A DNA stretch of 64,000 nucleotides, taken from assembly GCA_016218365.1 (NCBI GenBank), contig JACREF010000009.1:155727-219726 (forward strand), read 5' to 3'. The notes under the pieces are model-generated. The model searched no databases and was not told the DNA's origin. It saw only the letters and a program-made list of their open reading frames with translations. Origin of the DNA: Gammaproteobacteria bacterium (GTDB taxonomy: Bacteria; Pseudomonadota; Gammaproteobacteria; SZUA-140). The position numbers and the translations under genes are program-made. Of this stretch, positions 47,558-56,949 are shown one piece after another. Every line of letters begins with the position of its first letter. The first letter of the stretch is position 1.

Positions 47558-48426
47558 GGTGCGGGTCCTGTCGCTGGTGATGGTGTCATGGCGCCCGCTG
47601 GCTCGGTGCTGCTGAGCCAGATCAGCAATACCTCACGACGCTGGCCGAGTTTGCCGGTAGGTTCGGCATAGACCTGGGTGAACGGCTGTCCCGGTGTGCG
47701 CGTGACCTCAGTGACCTTGGCCACCGGATAACCGGGCGGGAAACGGCCGCCGAGTCCCGAGGTGACCAGCAGATCGCCGGGTTCGATATCGGAATTGTTC
47801 GGGATATGGGTCAGCTCCAGCCTGTCGATCTGCCCGATGCCATTGGCGATGGTGCGCAGGCCGTTGCGATTGACCTCGACCGGGGTGCCGGCATTGGGGT
47901 CGGTGATCAGCATCACGCTGCTGGACAGCGGGCCGACGTGGACGATCTGGCCGAACAGGCCGTCGGCGTCCAGTGCCGGCTGGCCGACAAATACCCCATC
48001 GCTGCTGCCCTTGTTGAGGATCAGTTGCTGGGAAAACGGCGCCATGTCGACGGCCATCAGTTCTGCGATCAGGGTCTTTTCACCGACCCGGAACGATGAT
48101 CCAAGCAGTGTGCGCAGGCGCCGGTTCTCGACCTCCAGCGCCTCGACCTGCAGCAAGCGGGCCTTTAATGCCAGGTTGTCATCGTGCAGACGGAGGTTTT
48201 CGCCCTGCAGTTCATGGCGGCTGGCAAAACTCTCCGACAGCCAGGAGCCGGTGGCCGCAGGCATGTTGACCAGTGCCTGTATCGGGTAGGCGATCAGTGA
48301 CAGGACGCTGCGGACCTGATTGGCATAGTGATAGCGGTGATCGGCCGTCATCAGCGCGATCGATACCAGCGTCAGACCAAGCAGGCGGACGACGGCCGAC
48401 GGGCCCTGTACAAATAACGCTTTTAT
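47554..48426 (-). CDS. mreC: Rod-shape protein MreC, apparently started from ATA
   Basis: About 290 residues if translation starts at the ATA at 48426-48424. The codons after it read KALFVQGPSAVVRLLGLTLVSIALMTADHRYHY, which aligns with the normal MreC start (MKPxFxxGPS) and supplies the membrane anchor. GAGGTG lies 5 bases upstream, and a TGA just above it closes the frame, so no ATG, GTG or TTG is available before it. The first ATG (48351) would delete the anchor. Downstream are a coiled coil (LRLHDDNLALKARLLQVEALEVENRRLRTLL) and the beta-barrel MreC domain (LVTSGLGGRFPPGYPVAKV). Confidence 0.85.
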   Translation of the reverse strand: MKALFVQGPSAVVRLLGLTLVSIALMTADHRYHYANQVRSVLSLIAYPIQALVNMPAATGSWLSESFASRHELQGENLRLHDDNLALKARLLQVEALEVENRRLRTLLGSSFRVGEKTLIAELMAVDMAPFSQQLILNKGSSDGVFVGQPALDADGLFGQIVHVGPLSSSVMLITDPNAGTPVEVNRNGLRTIANGIGQIDRLELTHIPNNSDIEPGDLLVTSGLGGRFPPGYPVAKVTEVTRTPGQPFTQVYAEPTGKLGQRREVLLIWLSSTEPAGAMTPSPATGPAP

Positions 48427-48505
48427 CGGAACACCTCATCACGGCAGGCGGGGGGGATGACAGCCATGGCATCACTCAGGATGATGTTGGCACCATGTCC
48501 CTGGA

Positions 48506-49552
<1,047 letters not shown>

Positions 49553-49604
49553 TTAATATACCCGCTGGTGAATTTGCGTTGCTAGAGTAACAACGGTTGC
49601 TATT

Positions 49605-49632
49605 TTGGGCAATATATCAAATGTGGTAAATT
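49605..49632 (+). promoter_or_regulatory. Possible promoter for gatCAB
   Basis: TTGGGC (49605-49610), 16 bases, then TAAATT (49627-49632) preceded by TGG, an extended -10. The gatC start is 36 bp downstream. The -35 is weak, so this is tentative. Confidence 0.35.
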
Positions 49633-49667
49633 GCCCGCTTACGTTGCCACTATCGGCCGGAGACTGC

Positions 49668-49955
49668 ATGACATTAGAACACACGGACGTCGAACGGATT
49701 GCCCATCTGGCGCGGTTGCAGATCAGCGGTGACGAGATTCCGGCGTATCAGAACAGCCTGTCTGCGATCCTGGCGCTGGTTGGAGAGCTGAAGCTCGCCG
49801 ATGTCGGGCAGGTGTTGCCGATGGCCCATCCGCTCGATGTGGCGCAGCGGCTGCGGCCCGATGTGGTCAGCGAGGCCGATCAGCGCGACCGTTTCCTGGC
49901 CATCGCCCCGCACAGCGAGGCCGGTCTGTATCTGGTGCCCAAGGTCATCGAGTGA
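49668..49955 (+). CDS. gatC: Asp/Glu-tRNA amidotransferase subunit C
   Basis: 95 residues from ATG 49668 with GGAG 6 bases upstream. [33 protein letters not shown] and [23 protein letters not shown] match the wrapping subunit that stabilises GatA on GatB. 13 bp before gatA. Confidence 0.95.
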   Translation: MTLEHTDVERIAHLARLQISGDEIPAYQNSLSAILALVGELKLADVGQVLPMAHPLDVAQRLRPDVVSEADQRDRFLAIAPHSEAGLYLVPKVIE

Positions 49956-49968
49956 TTACGCAGGATAT

Positions 49969-51456
49969 ATGACAAACTACCATACCGCCACCGTTGCTGA
50001 ATTATCACACGCGCTGCACAGCAAAAAGGTTTCCAGCGTCGAGTTGACCCGGCATTTTCTGGACCGGATCGCCGCTCACGATCGCAGGCTGAACAGTTTC
50101 ATCACCGTCACCACAGAGCAGGCGCTGGCGGCGGCGGCTGAGGCCGACCGGCGGATCGCCGCCGGCCAGGCCGGGCCGCTGACTGGGATTCCACTGGCAC
50201 AGAAGGACATTTTTTGTACAGAAGGCGTGCGCACCAGCTGCGCATCGAGGATGCTCGACAACTTCATCGCGCCCTATGATGCGACGACGGTGCAGCGGTT
50301 GAATGCCGCCGGCATGGTGATGCTCGGCAAGACCAATATGGACGAGTTCGCGATGGGCTCGTCGAACGAGACCAGTTATTACGGCCCGGTCCGGAACCCG
50401 TGGGATCTGGACCGGGTGCCGGGCGGATCATCCGGTGGCTCGGCGGCGGCGGTCGCGGCGCGGCTGGCGCCGATCGCGACCGGCACCGATACCGGCGGCT
50501 CGATCCGTCAGCCGGCGGCGCTGTGCGGGTTGACCGGTCTAAAGCCGACCTACGGTCTGGTGTCGCGCTACGGCATGATCGCGTTTGCCTCCAGCCTCGA
50601 TCAGGCCGGACCGATCGCGCAGAGCGCCGAGGATGCTGCATTGCTGCTGCAGGCGCTGGCTGGTTTCGACCCGCGCGACTCGACCAGTCTGGATCGCCAC
50701 CTGCCGGATTACCGTGCGGCGCTGGATAATTCGGATAATACATCGCCGCTGGTCGGGGTGCGTATCGGGGTGCCACAGGAATATTTCGGTGACGGGCTCA
50801 GCAAGGGTGTGCATGATGCCATCGCTGCCGCCATTGCCGCCTACCGCAAGCTCGGCGCCGAGACGGTCGACATCACGCTGCCCAATACCCGTTATGCGGT
50901 GCCGGCCTATTATGTCGTCGCGCCGGCCGAGTGTTCATCGAACCTGTCGCGCTTTGACGGCGTGCGCTTTGGCCATCGCTGCCAGGATGCTGTGGATCTG
51001 ATGGATCTGTATAAACGTTCACGCGGCGAGGGTTTCGGCGCCGAGGTCAAGCGCCGCATCATGGTCGGCACCTATGTGCTGTCGGCCGGTTATTATGACG
51101 CCTATTACCTGCAGGCCCAGAAGGTACGGCGGCTGATCAGCGACGATTTCCGCCGGGTGTTTGACGGCCAGCAGGTCGATGTCATCCTCGGGCCGACGGC
51201 GCCGACCACCGCCTTCCGGCTCAATGACAAGACCAGCGATCCGCTGGCGATGTATCTGTCGGACATCTACACCATCGCCGTCAACCTGGCCGGGCTGCCG
51301 GCGCTGTCGATGCCGGTACGTCCTGTTGAAGGCCTGCCGGTCGGCCTGCAGCTGATCGGCAATTATTTTTCCGAGGCGCAGTTGTTGAACGTCGCTCATC
51401 AGTATCAGCGGGTCACGACCTGGCATCGCCAGATACCGCAGGCATACGCCAAATGA
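49969..51456 (+). CDS. gatA: Asp/Glu-tRNA amidotransferase subunit A
   Basis: Amidase subunit that releases ammonia from glutamine. 495 residues. The catalytic triad is at the canonical positions: Lys79 (PLAQKD), Ser154 and Ser178 in [13 protein letters not shown]...[11 protein letters not shown]. With gatC and gatB it converts misacylated Glu-tRNAGln and/or Asp-tRNAAsn. Confidence 0.98.
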   Translation: MTNYHTATVAELSHALHSKKVSSVELTRHFLDRIAAHDRRLNSFITVTTEQALAAAAEADRRIAAGQAGPLTGIPLAQKDIFCTEGVRTSCASRMLDNFIAPYDATTVQRLNAAGMVMLGKTNMDEFAMGSSNETSYYGPVRNPWDLDRVPGGSSGGSAAAVAARLAPIATGTDTGGSIRQPAALCGLTGLKPTYGLVSRYGMIAFASSLDQAGPIAQSAEDAALLLQALAGFDPRDSTSLDRHLPDYRAALDNSDNTSPLVGVRIGVPQEYFGDGLSKGVHDAIAAAIAAYRKLGAETVDITLPNTRYAVPAYYVVAPAECSSNLSRFDGVRFGHRCQDAVDLMDLYKRSRGEGFGAEVKRRIMVGTYVLSAGYYDAYYLQAQKVRRLISDDFRRVFDGQQVDVILGPTAPTTAFRLNDKTSDPLAMYLSDIYTIAVNLAGLPALSMPVRPVEGLPVGLQLIGNYFSEAQLLNVAHQYQRVTTWHRQIPQAYAK

Positions 51457-51474
51457 TCAGCGCGACCATTAACG

Positions 51475-51610
51475 GCTTGTTGAAAAACGCATCGGCGGAT
51501 GCCAGGCAAGGCGAACAATGGCGAAAAAGCGCAGTTTACACGCTAGTAAATGAGCATTTTGAGCCATTTTTCAACGCAGCATGGCGCCGTCTAGGTGTTT
51601 TTCAACAAGC
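51475..51610. mobile_element. MITE-like element between gatA and gatB
   Basis: A 136-bp non-coding element with perfect 14-bp terminal inverted repeats, GCTTGTTGAAAAAC (51475-51488) and GTTTTTCAACAAGC (51597-51610). Internal sequence (GAAAAAGCGCAGTTTAC, GTAAATGAGCATTTTGA) is of a type I have seen in other gammaproteobacterial repeats. No transposase. It occupies most of the gatA-gatB gap and could fold as a long hairpin in the message. Confidence 0.75.
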
Positions 51611-51634
51611 TGTGAACAGTACAAGGTAAATATT

Positions 51635-53071
51635 ATGGAATGGCAAGCCGTCATCGGTCTGGAGATCCACGCCCAGCTCGCGACCCGCAGCAAGATCTTC
51701 TCCGGCGCCGCCACCGCCTATGGCGCGGCGCCCAACACCCAGGCCTGCGCGGTCGACCTCGGTCTGCCCGGTGTGTTGCCGGTGCTGAATGGCGAGGCGG
51801 TGCGGATGGCGGTCAAGTTCGGCCTGGCGATCGATGCGCAGATCACGCCGCGCTCGGTGTTTGCGCGCAAGAATTATTTTTATCCCGATCTGCCCAAGGG
51901 CTACCAGATCAGTCAATACGAGCTGCCGATCGTCGCCCACGGCAGTATGGAGATCGAGCTCGAGGATGGGACGACGAAGACGATCGGCATCGTCCGTGCC
52001 CACCTTGAAGAGGACGCCGGTAAATCCTTGCACGAGGATTTTCACGGCCTGACCGGTATCGACCTGAACCGTGCCGGCACACCGCTGATCGAGATCGTGT
52101 CAGGGCCGGAGATGCACAGCGCCAAAGAGGCGGTGGCTTATATGAAGAAGATCCATGCGCTGGTGCGTTATCTGGATATCTGCGATGGCAATATGCAGGA
52201 GGGCTCGTTCCGTTGTGACGCCAATGTGTCGGTGCGGCCGCTGGGGCAGGAAAAGCTCGGCACCCGCGCCGAGATCAAGAACCTCAATTCCTTCCGTTTC
52301 ATCGAGCGCGCGATCAATCACGAGATTGCGCGCCAGATCGAATTAATAGAAGGCGGCGGCAAGGTGGTGCAGGAGACCCGGCTGTATGATGCCGAACGTG
52401 ACGAGACCCGCTCGATGCGCAGCAAGGAAGAGGCCTTCGATTACCGCTATTTTCCCGATCCTGACCTGTTGCCGGTCGAGCTCGATGATAAATATATAGA
52501 GTGGGTGCGCAAGTCGTTGCCGGAGCTGCCGGTCGCCAAGCGCCAGCGTTTCATCGATCAATATGGCCTGACGTCACGCGATGCAACGATCCTGACCGCG
52601 AGCCGCGAGCTGGCAGACTATTTTGAGCGCGTCGCCAAGGCGCCGGGCAGCGACGCGAAACTGGCCGCCAACTGGGTCAGCGGCGAGTTATTGGGCGCCT
52701 TGAACCGCGAAGCGCGCGAGCTCGACCAGTCACCGGTCACGGCGACAATGCTCGGTGGCCTGATCGCCCGCATCGTTGACAACACGATCTCCGGCAAGAT
52801 CGCCAAGGAGGTCTTCGCCGCGATGTGGGATGGTGAGGGCGATTGCGATGCAATTATTAATGCGCGTGGCCTGAAGCAGATCACCGACAGCGGTTCGATC
52901 GAGGCCCTCATCGACGGCATCCTGGCCAAGAATCCGCAGCAGCTGGCCGACTACCGTGCCGGCAAGGACAAGCTGTTCGGCTTCTTCGTCGGCCAGGTCA
53001 TGAAGGCGAGCAAGGGACAGGCTAATCCGGCCCAGCTCAACGACTTGCTGAAGAAGAAGCTGGATTCCTGA
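51635..53071 (+). CDS. gatB: Asp/Glu-tRNA amidotransferase subunit B
   Basis: 478 residues from ATG 51635 (AAGG upstream), full length. [68 protein letters not shown] and a C-terminal tRNA-binding YqeY-like tail ([30 protein letters not shown]). A second copy of the last 78 bp lies at 61325-61402. Confidence 0.98.
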   Translation: MEWQAVIGLEIHAQLATRSKIFSGAATAYGAAPNTQACAVDLGLPGVLPVLNGEAVRMAVKFGLAIDAQITPRSVFARKNYFYPDLPKGYQISQYELPIVAHGSMEIELEDGTTKTIGIVRAHLEEDAGKSLHEDFHGLTGIDLNRAGTPLIEIVSGPEMHSAKEAVAYMKKIHALVRYLDICDGNMQEGSFRCDANVSVRPLGQEKLGTRAEIKNLNSFRFIERAINHEIARQIELIEGGGKVVQETRLYDAERDETRSMRSKEEAFDYRYFPDPDLLPVELDDKYIEWVRKSLPELPVAKRQRFIDQYGLTSRDATILTASRELADYFERVAKAPGSDAKLAANWVSGELLGALNREARELDQSPVTATMLGGLIARIVDNTISGKIAKEVFAAMWDGEGDCDAIINARGLKQITDSGSIEALIDGILAKNPQQLADYRAGKDKLFGFFVGQVMKASKGQANPAQLNDLLKKKLDS

Positions 53072-53073
53072 TC
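52996..53073 (+). repeat. Left copy of the 78-bp gatB 3'-end duplication
   Basis: Direct repeat with 61325-61402: 73 of 78 positions are identical by eye, from GGTCATGAAGG to TGATC past the stop codon. The left copy is the 3' end of the intact gatB. The sequences upstream and downstream of the two copies differ. Confidence 0.9.
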
Positions 53074-53211
53074 CGTCGCTGGCGGTAGGTGTTTGATCAG
53101 GTTGCCACCGGTGAGGCACTCGGTGCCGATGAGCGGAATGTGTTCAGAATGCTTTGATTTTTTGAAAAACATACCAATGTTCGTGATCTTAATAACGCTC
53201 AGGAGATTCTG

Positions 53212-53490
53212 ATGACAAATGCTGAAATTATCAATAATCTGAATTCTAGAAGAGGCGAGATCTCTAATGCATCTCAAGTGACTTTTTTTGAATGCACTCA
53301 TCGTAAACAAGACGGTGGAGATCACCAAGTTATCGTGGAAATTCACGATCACGGCAATCAAGTATCGCTAGATGCTCGTTATAGTGTTTTTGCCAGAGAT
53401 GCGGATGATCCCAGAATATGCGTATCTGGAAACGACCAGCCTCATATTGAGGCTGCACTTGCAGTGGTTAATTGGAGAGCTCTTGGCTAA
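53212..53490 (+). CDS. Small hypothetical protein
   Basis: 92 residues, not recognised. GGAG lies 8 bases before the ATG. The sequence is polar, with a possible beta-alpha layout (ITNASQVTFFECTHRK-like, VIVEIHDHGNQVSLDARYSVFARD, DDPRICVSGNDQPHIEAALAVVNW). AT-richer than the flanking gatB gene. It lies between the gatB duplication and the restriction-like operon, so belongs to the inserted segment. Confidence 0.6.
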   Translation: MTNAEIINNLNSRRGEISNASQVTFFECTHRKQDGGDHQVIVEIHDHGNQVSLDARYSVFARDADDPRICVSGNDQPHIEAALAVVNWRALG

Positions 53491-53695
53491 CTTCATGCGG
53501 CTTGCTTTTGAGCCTGCGTTGCGCAAACCCATCAATCACATATCTCCAGCGTCAGCTCATGCATGCGGCCGGGTCACGACGCGTCGGTACCGACTTGGCA
53601 GGTCTGTCGGTCAGGCGATAAGCTGTATGCCTATACCGTTTCGCAAGGACGCAGATCATGGCTACGGCGGCAAGGAATGCCGGCCCGGATAGGGC

Positions 53696-53785
53696 GCTGC
53701 CCGTTATGAGCGCCAACGGCCCGAACAAACGCTGCTTTACCGGATTATCGAGCAGCACTGCCCGCTGTTCGTTACCCAAATGGCC
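53696..53785 (+). pseudogene. IS91-family transposase relic
   Basis: One frame reads AARYERQRPEQTLLYRIIEQHC and continues PLFVTQMALW, which matches the N-terminus of IS91-type transposases (PEQTLLYRIVEQH). Only about 30 codons are left; after them the frame loses similarity. No start codon of its own is in place and a TAG stands just before it in frame. Confidence 0.6.
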
Positions 53786-53928
53786 TTGTGGAAGCGGCGG
53801 GGGAGCACTTGGCCTGACAGCTGGGATGGGCCGGAAAGTCGAGGTGGAGAGGGCGGGTGGATTACCGGCGATGGCGGCAGAATTCTGCGCGATTTCGTGG
53901 TCACCATGAGGGGCGCATGGCTGCCCGC

Positions 53929-53992
53929 TGCCCGTGACTACCCGTGGACTTCGACTTGACCTGACGAGGTCTCACGGGCAACCATTTACAAT
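53929..53992 (+). promoter_or_regulatory. Inverted repeat and -10 box upstream of the defence operon
   Basis: TGCCCGTGA (53929-53937) and TCACGGGCA (53972-53980) form a 9-bp inverted repeat; TACAAT (53987-53992) lies 6 bases past the second arm. No good -35 at 17 bp (TTGACC at 53956-53961 is 25 bp away). Could be an operator with a regulated promoter, or a relic terminator next to a promoter. Confidence 0.4.
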
Positions 53993-54087
53993 GACCCCCT
54001 GCAGTGCCACGTCAGTCACAGAGCAACGGACGGATACGAGCGGGAAAAAATCACACAGGCAAGATGCCCCATGAGTGCAGTAGAAAT

Positions 54088-56949
54088 ATGAATGCAGTAG
54101 AAATCGAAGAAGCCATATCGGACCTGGCCCTTCAGCCCTTCGATGCGGCGGAGTTCCCATTTGCGTTCCTGGCCGCTTTCGGCAATAAGGACACGGCACT
54201 CAAGCGCCTGCGTACCGGCAACAACAATGCTTCGGATGTGCCGGGTGGTGTGCTCCAGCGCAACAACATCCATATCGCCGTATGCGCAGCTGGCACTGTA
54301 GGCGAAATCCTCAAGGCGTTACGCGCCAGCCCAGCCACTACAAAAGCCAAGGCCAAGTTCATCCTCGCCACCGACGGGCAGACTATGGAGGCCGAGGAGC
54401 TGACCAGTGGCGAAACCATCGCCTGCACCTACCTGGACTTCCCCAACCATTTCGGCTTCTTCCTGCCGCTGGCGGGTATCTCCACCATCAAGGAGATCAA
54501 GGACAACCCCGTCGACGTGCGCGCCACCGGGCGGCTGAACAAGCTGTACGTCGAGCTGCTGCGCGAGAACCCGGACTGGGCCAAGGACGAACGCCGCGCC
54601 GACATGAACCACTTCATGGCGCGGCTGGTGTTTTGTTTCTTTGCCGAAGACACCGACATCTTCAACGGCGAGGGCCTGTTCACCCACACCATCGAGCAGA
54701 TGAGCGAGCGCGACGGCAGCAACACCCACGAGGTGCTGCAAGCCATCTTCCGCGCCATGAACATCAAGGTGGCCGAGCGCGCCACTCAAAGCCCCACTCC
54801 CCTCGCGGGAGAGGGGTTGGGGAGAGGGGGCGTTAGCGCCCAGCCCCGTTTGCCGAACTGGGCGAACGGTTTCCCCTATGTGAATGGCGGCCTGTTCTCC
54901 GGCAGCACTGACGTGCCGCGCTTCACCCGTATGGCGCGCACCTATCTGATTCACGCAGGCAACCTCAACTGGAAAGAGATCAACCCCGACATCTTCGGCA
55001 GCATGATCCAGGCCGTGGCCGATGACGAAGAGCGCGGCGCATTGGGCATGCACTACACCAGCGTGCCCAACATCCTTAAGGTGTTGAACCCCTTGTTCCT
55101 GGATGACCTGCGCGCGCAGTTGAATGAGGCGGGCGATAACAAAATCAAGCTGCTGAACCTGCGCAAACGCATGGCGCGCATCCGCGTGTTTGACCCGGCC
55201 TGCGGCTCCGGCAACTTCCTCGTCATCGCCTACAAACAGATGCGCGAGATCGAGGCGGAAATAAACCGCCGCCGGGGAGAACTGCATCTAGGCAGTGAGA
55301 TTCCGCTGACTAATTTCCGTGGCATCGAGCTGCGCGATTTTCCGGCGGAGATTGCGCGCCTTGCGCTCATCATTGCCGAGTTCCAGTGCGACGTGCTGTA
55401 TCGCGGGCAGAAGGATGCGCTGGCAGAGTTTCTGCCACTGGATGCGCAAAACTGGATCATCAACGACAATGCCCTTCGGTTGGACTGGTTGAACCTGATG
55501 GATGCTCATCGCATGGGCGTGAAGGTGGTCGGTGATGACTTATTCGGTACTTCACTCGATCAGACGGGAATCGATTTCAAGAATGAAGGCGGAGAGACGT
55601 ATATCTGCGGCAATCCGCCGTACAAAGGTCGGAATAAGCAAAGTGAATTTGAGAAAGACGACACATCCTTCGTATTCTCAACCTATCCAGGTTCTTTCGC
55701 TTCGTTAGATTATGTCGCCAACTGGGTGATTAAGGCGGCTCATTTTTGTAAAGCGACCAATGGTGCTGCGGGACTTGTCGCTACAAATTCAATTTGCCAA
55801 GGTGAGCAGGTTGCTTTGTTGTGGCCCCTCGTTTTCGACTTGGGGATGCGCATTTCATTTGCCCATGAATCCTTTAAATGGTCGAATTTGGCAAGCAACA
55901 AGGCTGGCGTAACTGTCGTAATTGTCGGCATCTCAGGTGGAAAAGCTGGCCCCGCATTGCTTTTTTCTGAAAACGAATCCCGACAAGTGGATGTCATTGG
56001 CCCTTATTTGGTGCCAAACTCCAATGTCGTCGTTTCCGCTAGAAGTGCGCCGGTTTCTGACATCGGAATGATGTACCTAGGCAATATGGCCAAGGATGGA
56101 GGGAATCTCCTTTTTACCAAAGGCGAAGCTCGTAGTCTTATTGCGGACAAGGGTGTTGGTGCGTCCTTGATTCGTGAGTTTTTCGGTTCAGAAGAGTTGA
56201 TCCACTCAAAGCCAAGGGCCTGCCTTTGGATAGAAGATGAACAATTGGAGGCTGCAAAACAGAATGCGGCCATAGGCTCGATCTTGGATCGAGTTAGGGC
56301 TTTCCGTGCAGCTAGTGACGCGTCATCCACACGTTCGCACGCTGCAACGCCACATCGTTTCGTTCAGATGTCCGCGAAGAATGGTGAACGCGCAATTATT
56401 GTTCCGCGCGTTTCATCGGAAAATAGGCCATATCTTCCAGTAGATTACTTTCAAGCTGGACCAATTATTGGTGATAAATGCTATGCCCTTTACGATGAGC
56501 CGCTTTGGAACTTGGCGCTTATTGCGTCCAAGATGCACATTGTCTGGATTGGCACTGTTTGTTCGCGCCTCAGAACTGATTTTTCATACGGAAATAAGCT
56601 CGGCTGGAACACCTTCCCTGTGCCGCTGCTCACCGAGCAAAACAAAGCCGACCTGACCGCCTGCGCCGAGGCCATTCTGCTGGCGCGCGAAGCGCATTTC
56701 CCCGCTACCATCGCCGACCTGTACGACCCGGACACCATGCCGGAGAACCTGCGCCACGCCCACGAGCGCAACGACGAAGTGCTGGAGCGTATCTACATCG
56801 GCCGCCGCTTCAAGAACGATACCGAGCGGCTGGAAAAACTGTTTGAGCTTTATACCAAGATGACGGCGGCGGGCAAACGCCCCTCTCCCGAACCCTCTCC
56901 CCGCAAGCGGGGCGAGGGGGTCGTTACGAACAAGGGAGAAAAAGCATGA
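54088..56949 (+). CDS. MmeI-like N6-adenine DNA methyltransferase
   Basis: 953 residues from ATG 54088; earlier in-frame GTG 54004 and ATG 54064 are less convincing. A helical domain (MNHFMARLVFCFFAEDTDIF, about 173-192), LGMHYTS (319-325), SAM motif I FDPACGSGNFL (368-378) and catalytic NPPY (509-512) place it with MmeI/type IIG-like enzymes. Unlike MmeI I see no PD-(D/E)XK nuclease at the N-terminus; nucleases are encoded separately downstream. Two palindromic repeats are inserted in frame, and the target-recognition region (about 55.5-56.6 kb) is AT-richer than the rest. Overlaps the next gene by 4 bp. Confidence 0.88.
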   Translation: MNAVEIEEAISDLALQPFDAAEFPFAFLAAFGNKDTALKRLRTGNNNASDVPGGVLQRNNIHIAVCAAGTVGEILKALRASPATTKAKAKFILATDGQTMEAEELTSGETIACTYLDFPNHFGFFLPLAGISTIKEIKDNPVDVRATGRLNKLYVELLRENPDWAKDERRADMNHFMARLVFCFFAEDTDIFNGEGLFTHTIEQMSERDGSNTHEVLQAIFRAMNIKVAERATQSPTPLAGEGLGRGGVSAQPRLPNWANGFPYVNGGLFSGSTDVPRFTRMARTYLIHAGNLNWKEINPDIFGSMIQAVADDEERGALGMHYTSVPNILKVLNPLFLDDLRAQLNEAGDNKIKLLNLRKRMARIRVFDPACGSGNFLVIAYKQMREIEAEINRRRGELHLGSEIPLTNFRGIELRDFPAEIARLALIIAEFQCDVLYRGQKDALAEFLPLDAQNWIINDNALRLDWLNLMDAHRMGVKVVGDDLFGTSLDQTGIDFKNEGGETYICGNPPYKGRNKQSEFEKDDTSFVFSTYPGSFASLDYVANWVIKAAHFCKATNGAAGLVATNSICQGEQVALLWPLVFDLGMRISFAHESFKWSNLASNKAGVTVVIVGISGGKAGPALLFSENESRQVDVIGPYLVPNSNVVVSARSAPVSDIGMMYLGNMAKDGGNLLFTKGEARSLIADKGVGASLIREFFGSEELIHSKPRACLWIEDEQLEAAKQNAAIGSILDRVRAFRAASDASSTRSHAATPHRFVQMSAKNGERAIIVPRVSSENRPYLPVDYFQAGPIIGDKCYALYDEPLWNLALIASKMHIVWIGTVCSRLRTDFSYGNKLGWNTFPVPLLTEQNKADLTACAEAILLAREAHFPATIADLYDPDTMPENLRHAHERNDEVLERIYIGRRFKNDTERLEKLFELYTKMTAAGKRPSPEPSPRKRGEGVVTNKGEKA
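54791..54830. repeat. Palindromic GC-rich repeat inserted in frame (copy 1)
   Basis: CCCCTC (54799-54804) pairs with GAGGGG (54811-54816) around GCGGGA, followed by TTGGGGAGAGGGGG. It encodes SPTPLAGEGLGRGG, a low-complexity insertion in the methyltransferase. It belongs to the dispersed CCCTCTCCC-type repeats common in proteobacterial genomes. Confidence 0.7.
56893..56918. repeat. Palindromic GC-rich repeat inserted in frame (copy 2)
   Basis: CCCTCTCCCCGC and GCGGGGCGAGGG flank AA, a 12-bp stem with one mismatched base per side, near the 3' end of the methyltransferase gene. It encodes the tail SPEPSPRKRGEG. Same family as the copy at 54791. Confidence 0.7.

Larger units (their letters stand above)
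53491..54087. other. Gene-free stretch with relic and control sequence
   Basis: About 600 bp without an intact gene. It holds the IS91-type transposase relic (53696-53785), a 9-bp inverted repeat with a -10-like box (53929-53992), and a 17-bp tandem duplication next to the methyltransferase start (54071-54104). The rest shows nothing I can identify. Confidence 0.7.

Noticed and set aside
53658..53909. 83-codon frame starting ATGGCTACGGCGGC
   Set aside because: It is out of frame with the IS91-like similarity, has no convincing ribosome site and an atypical composition.
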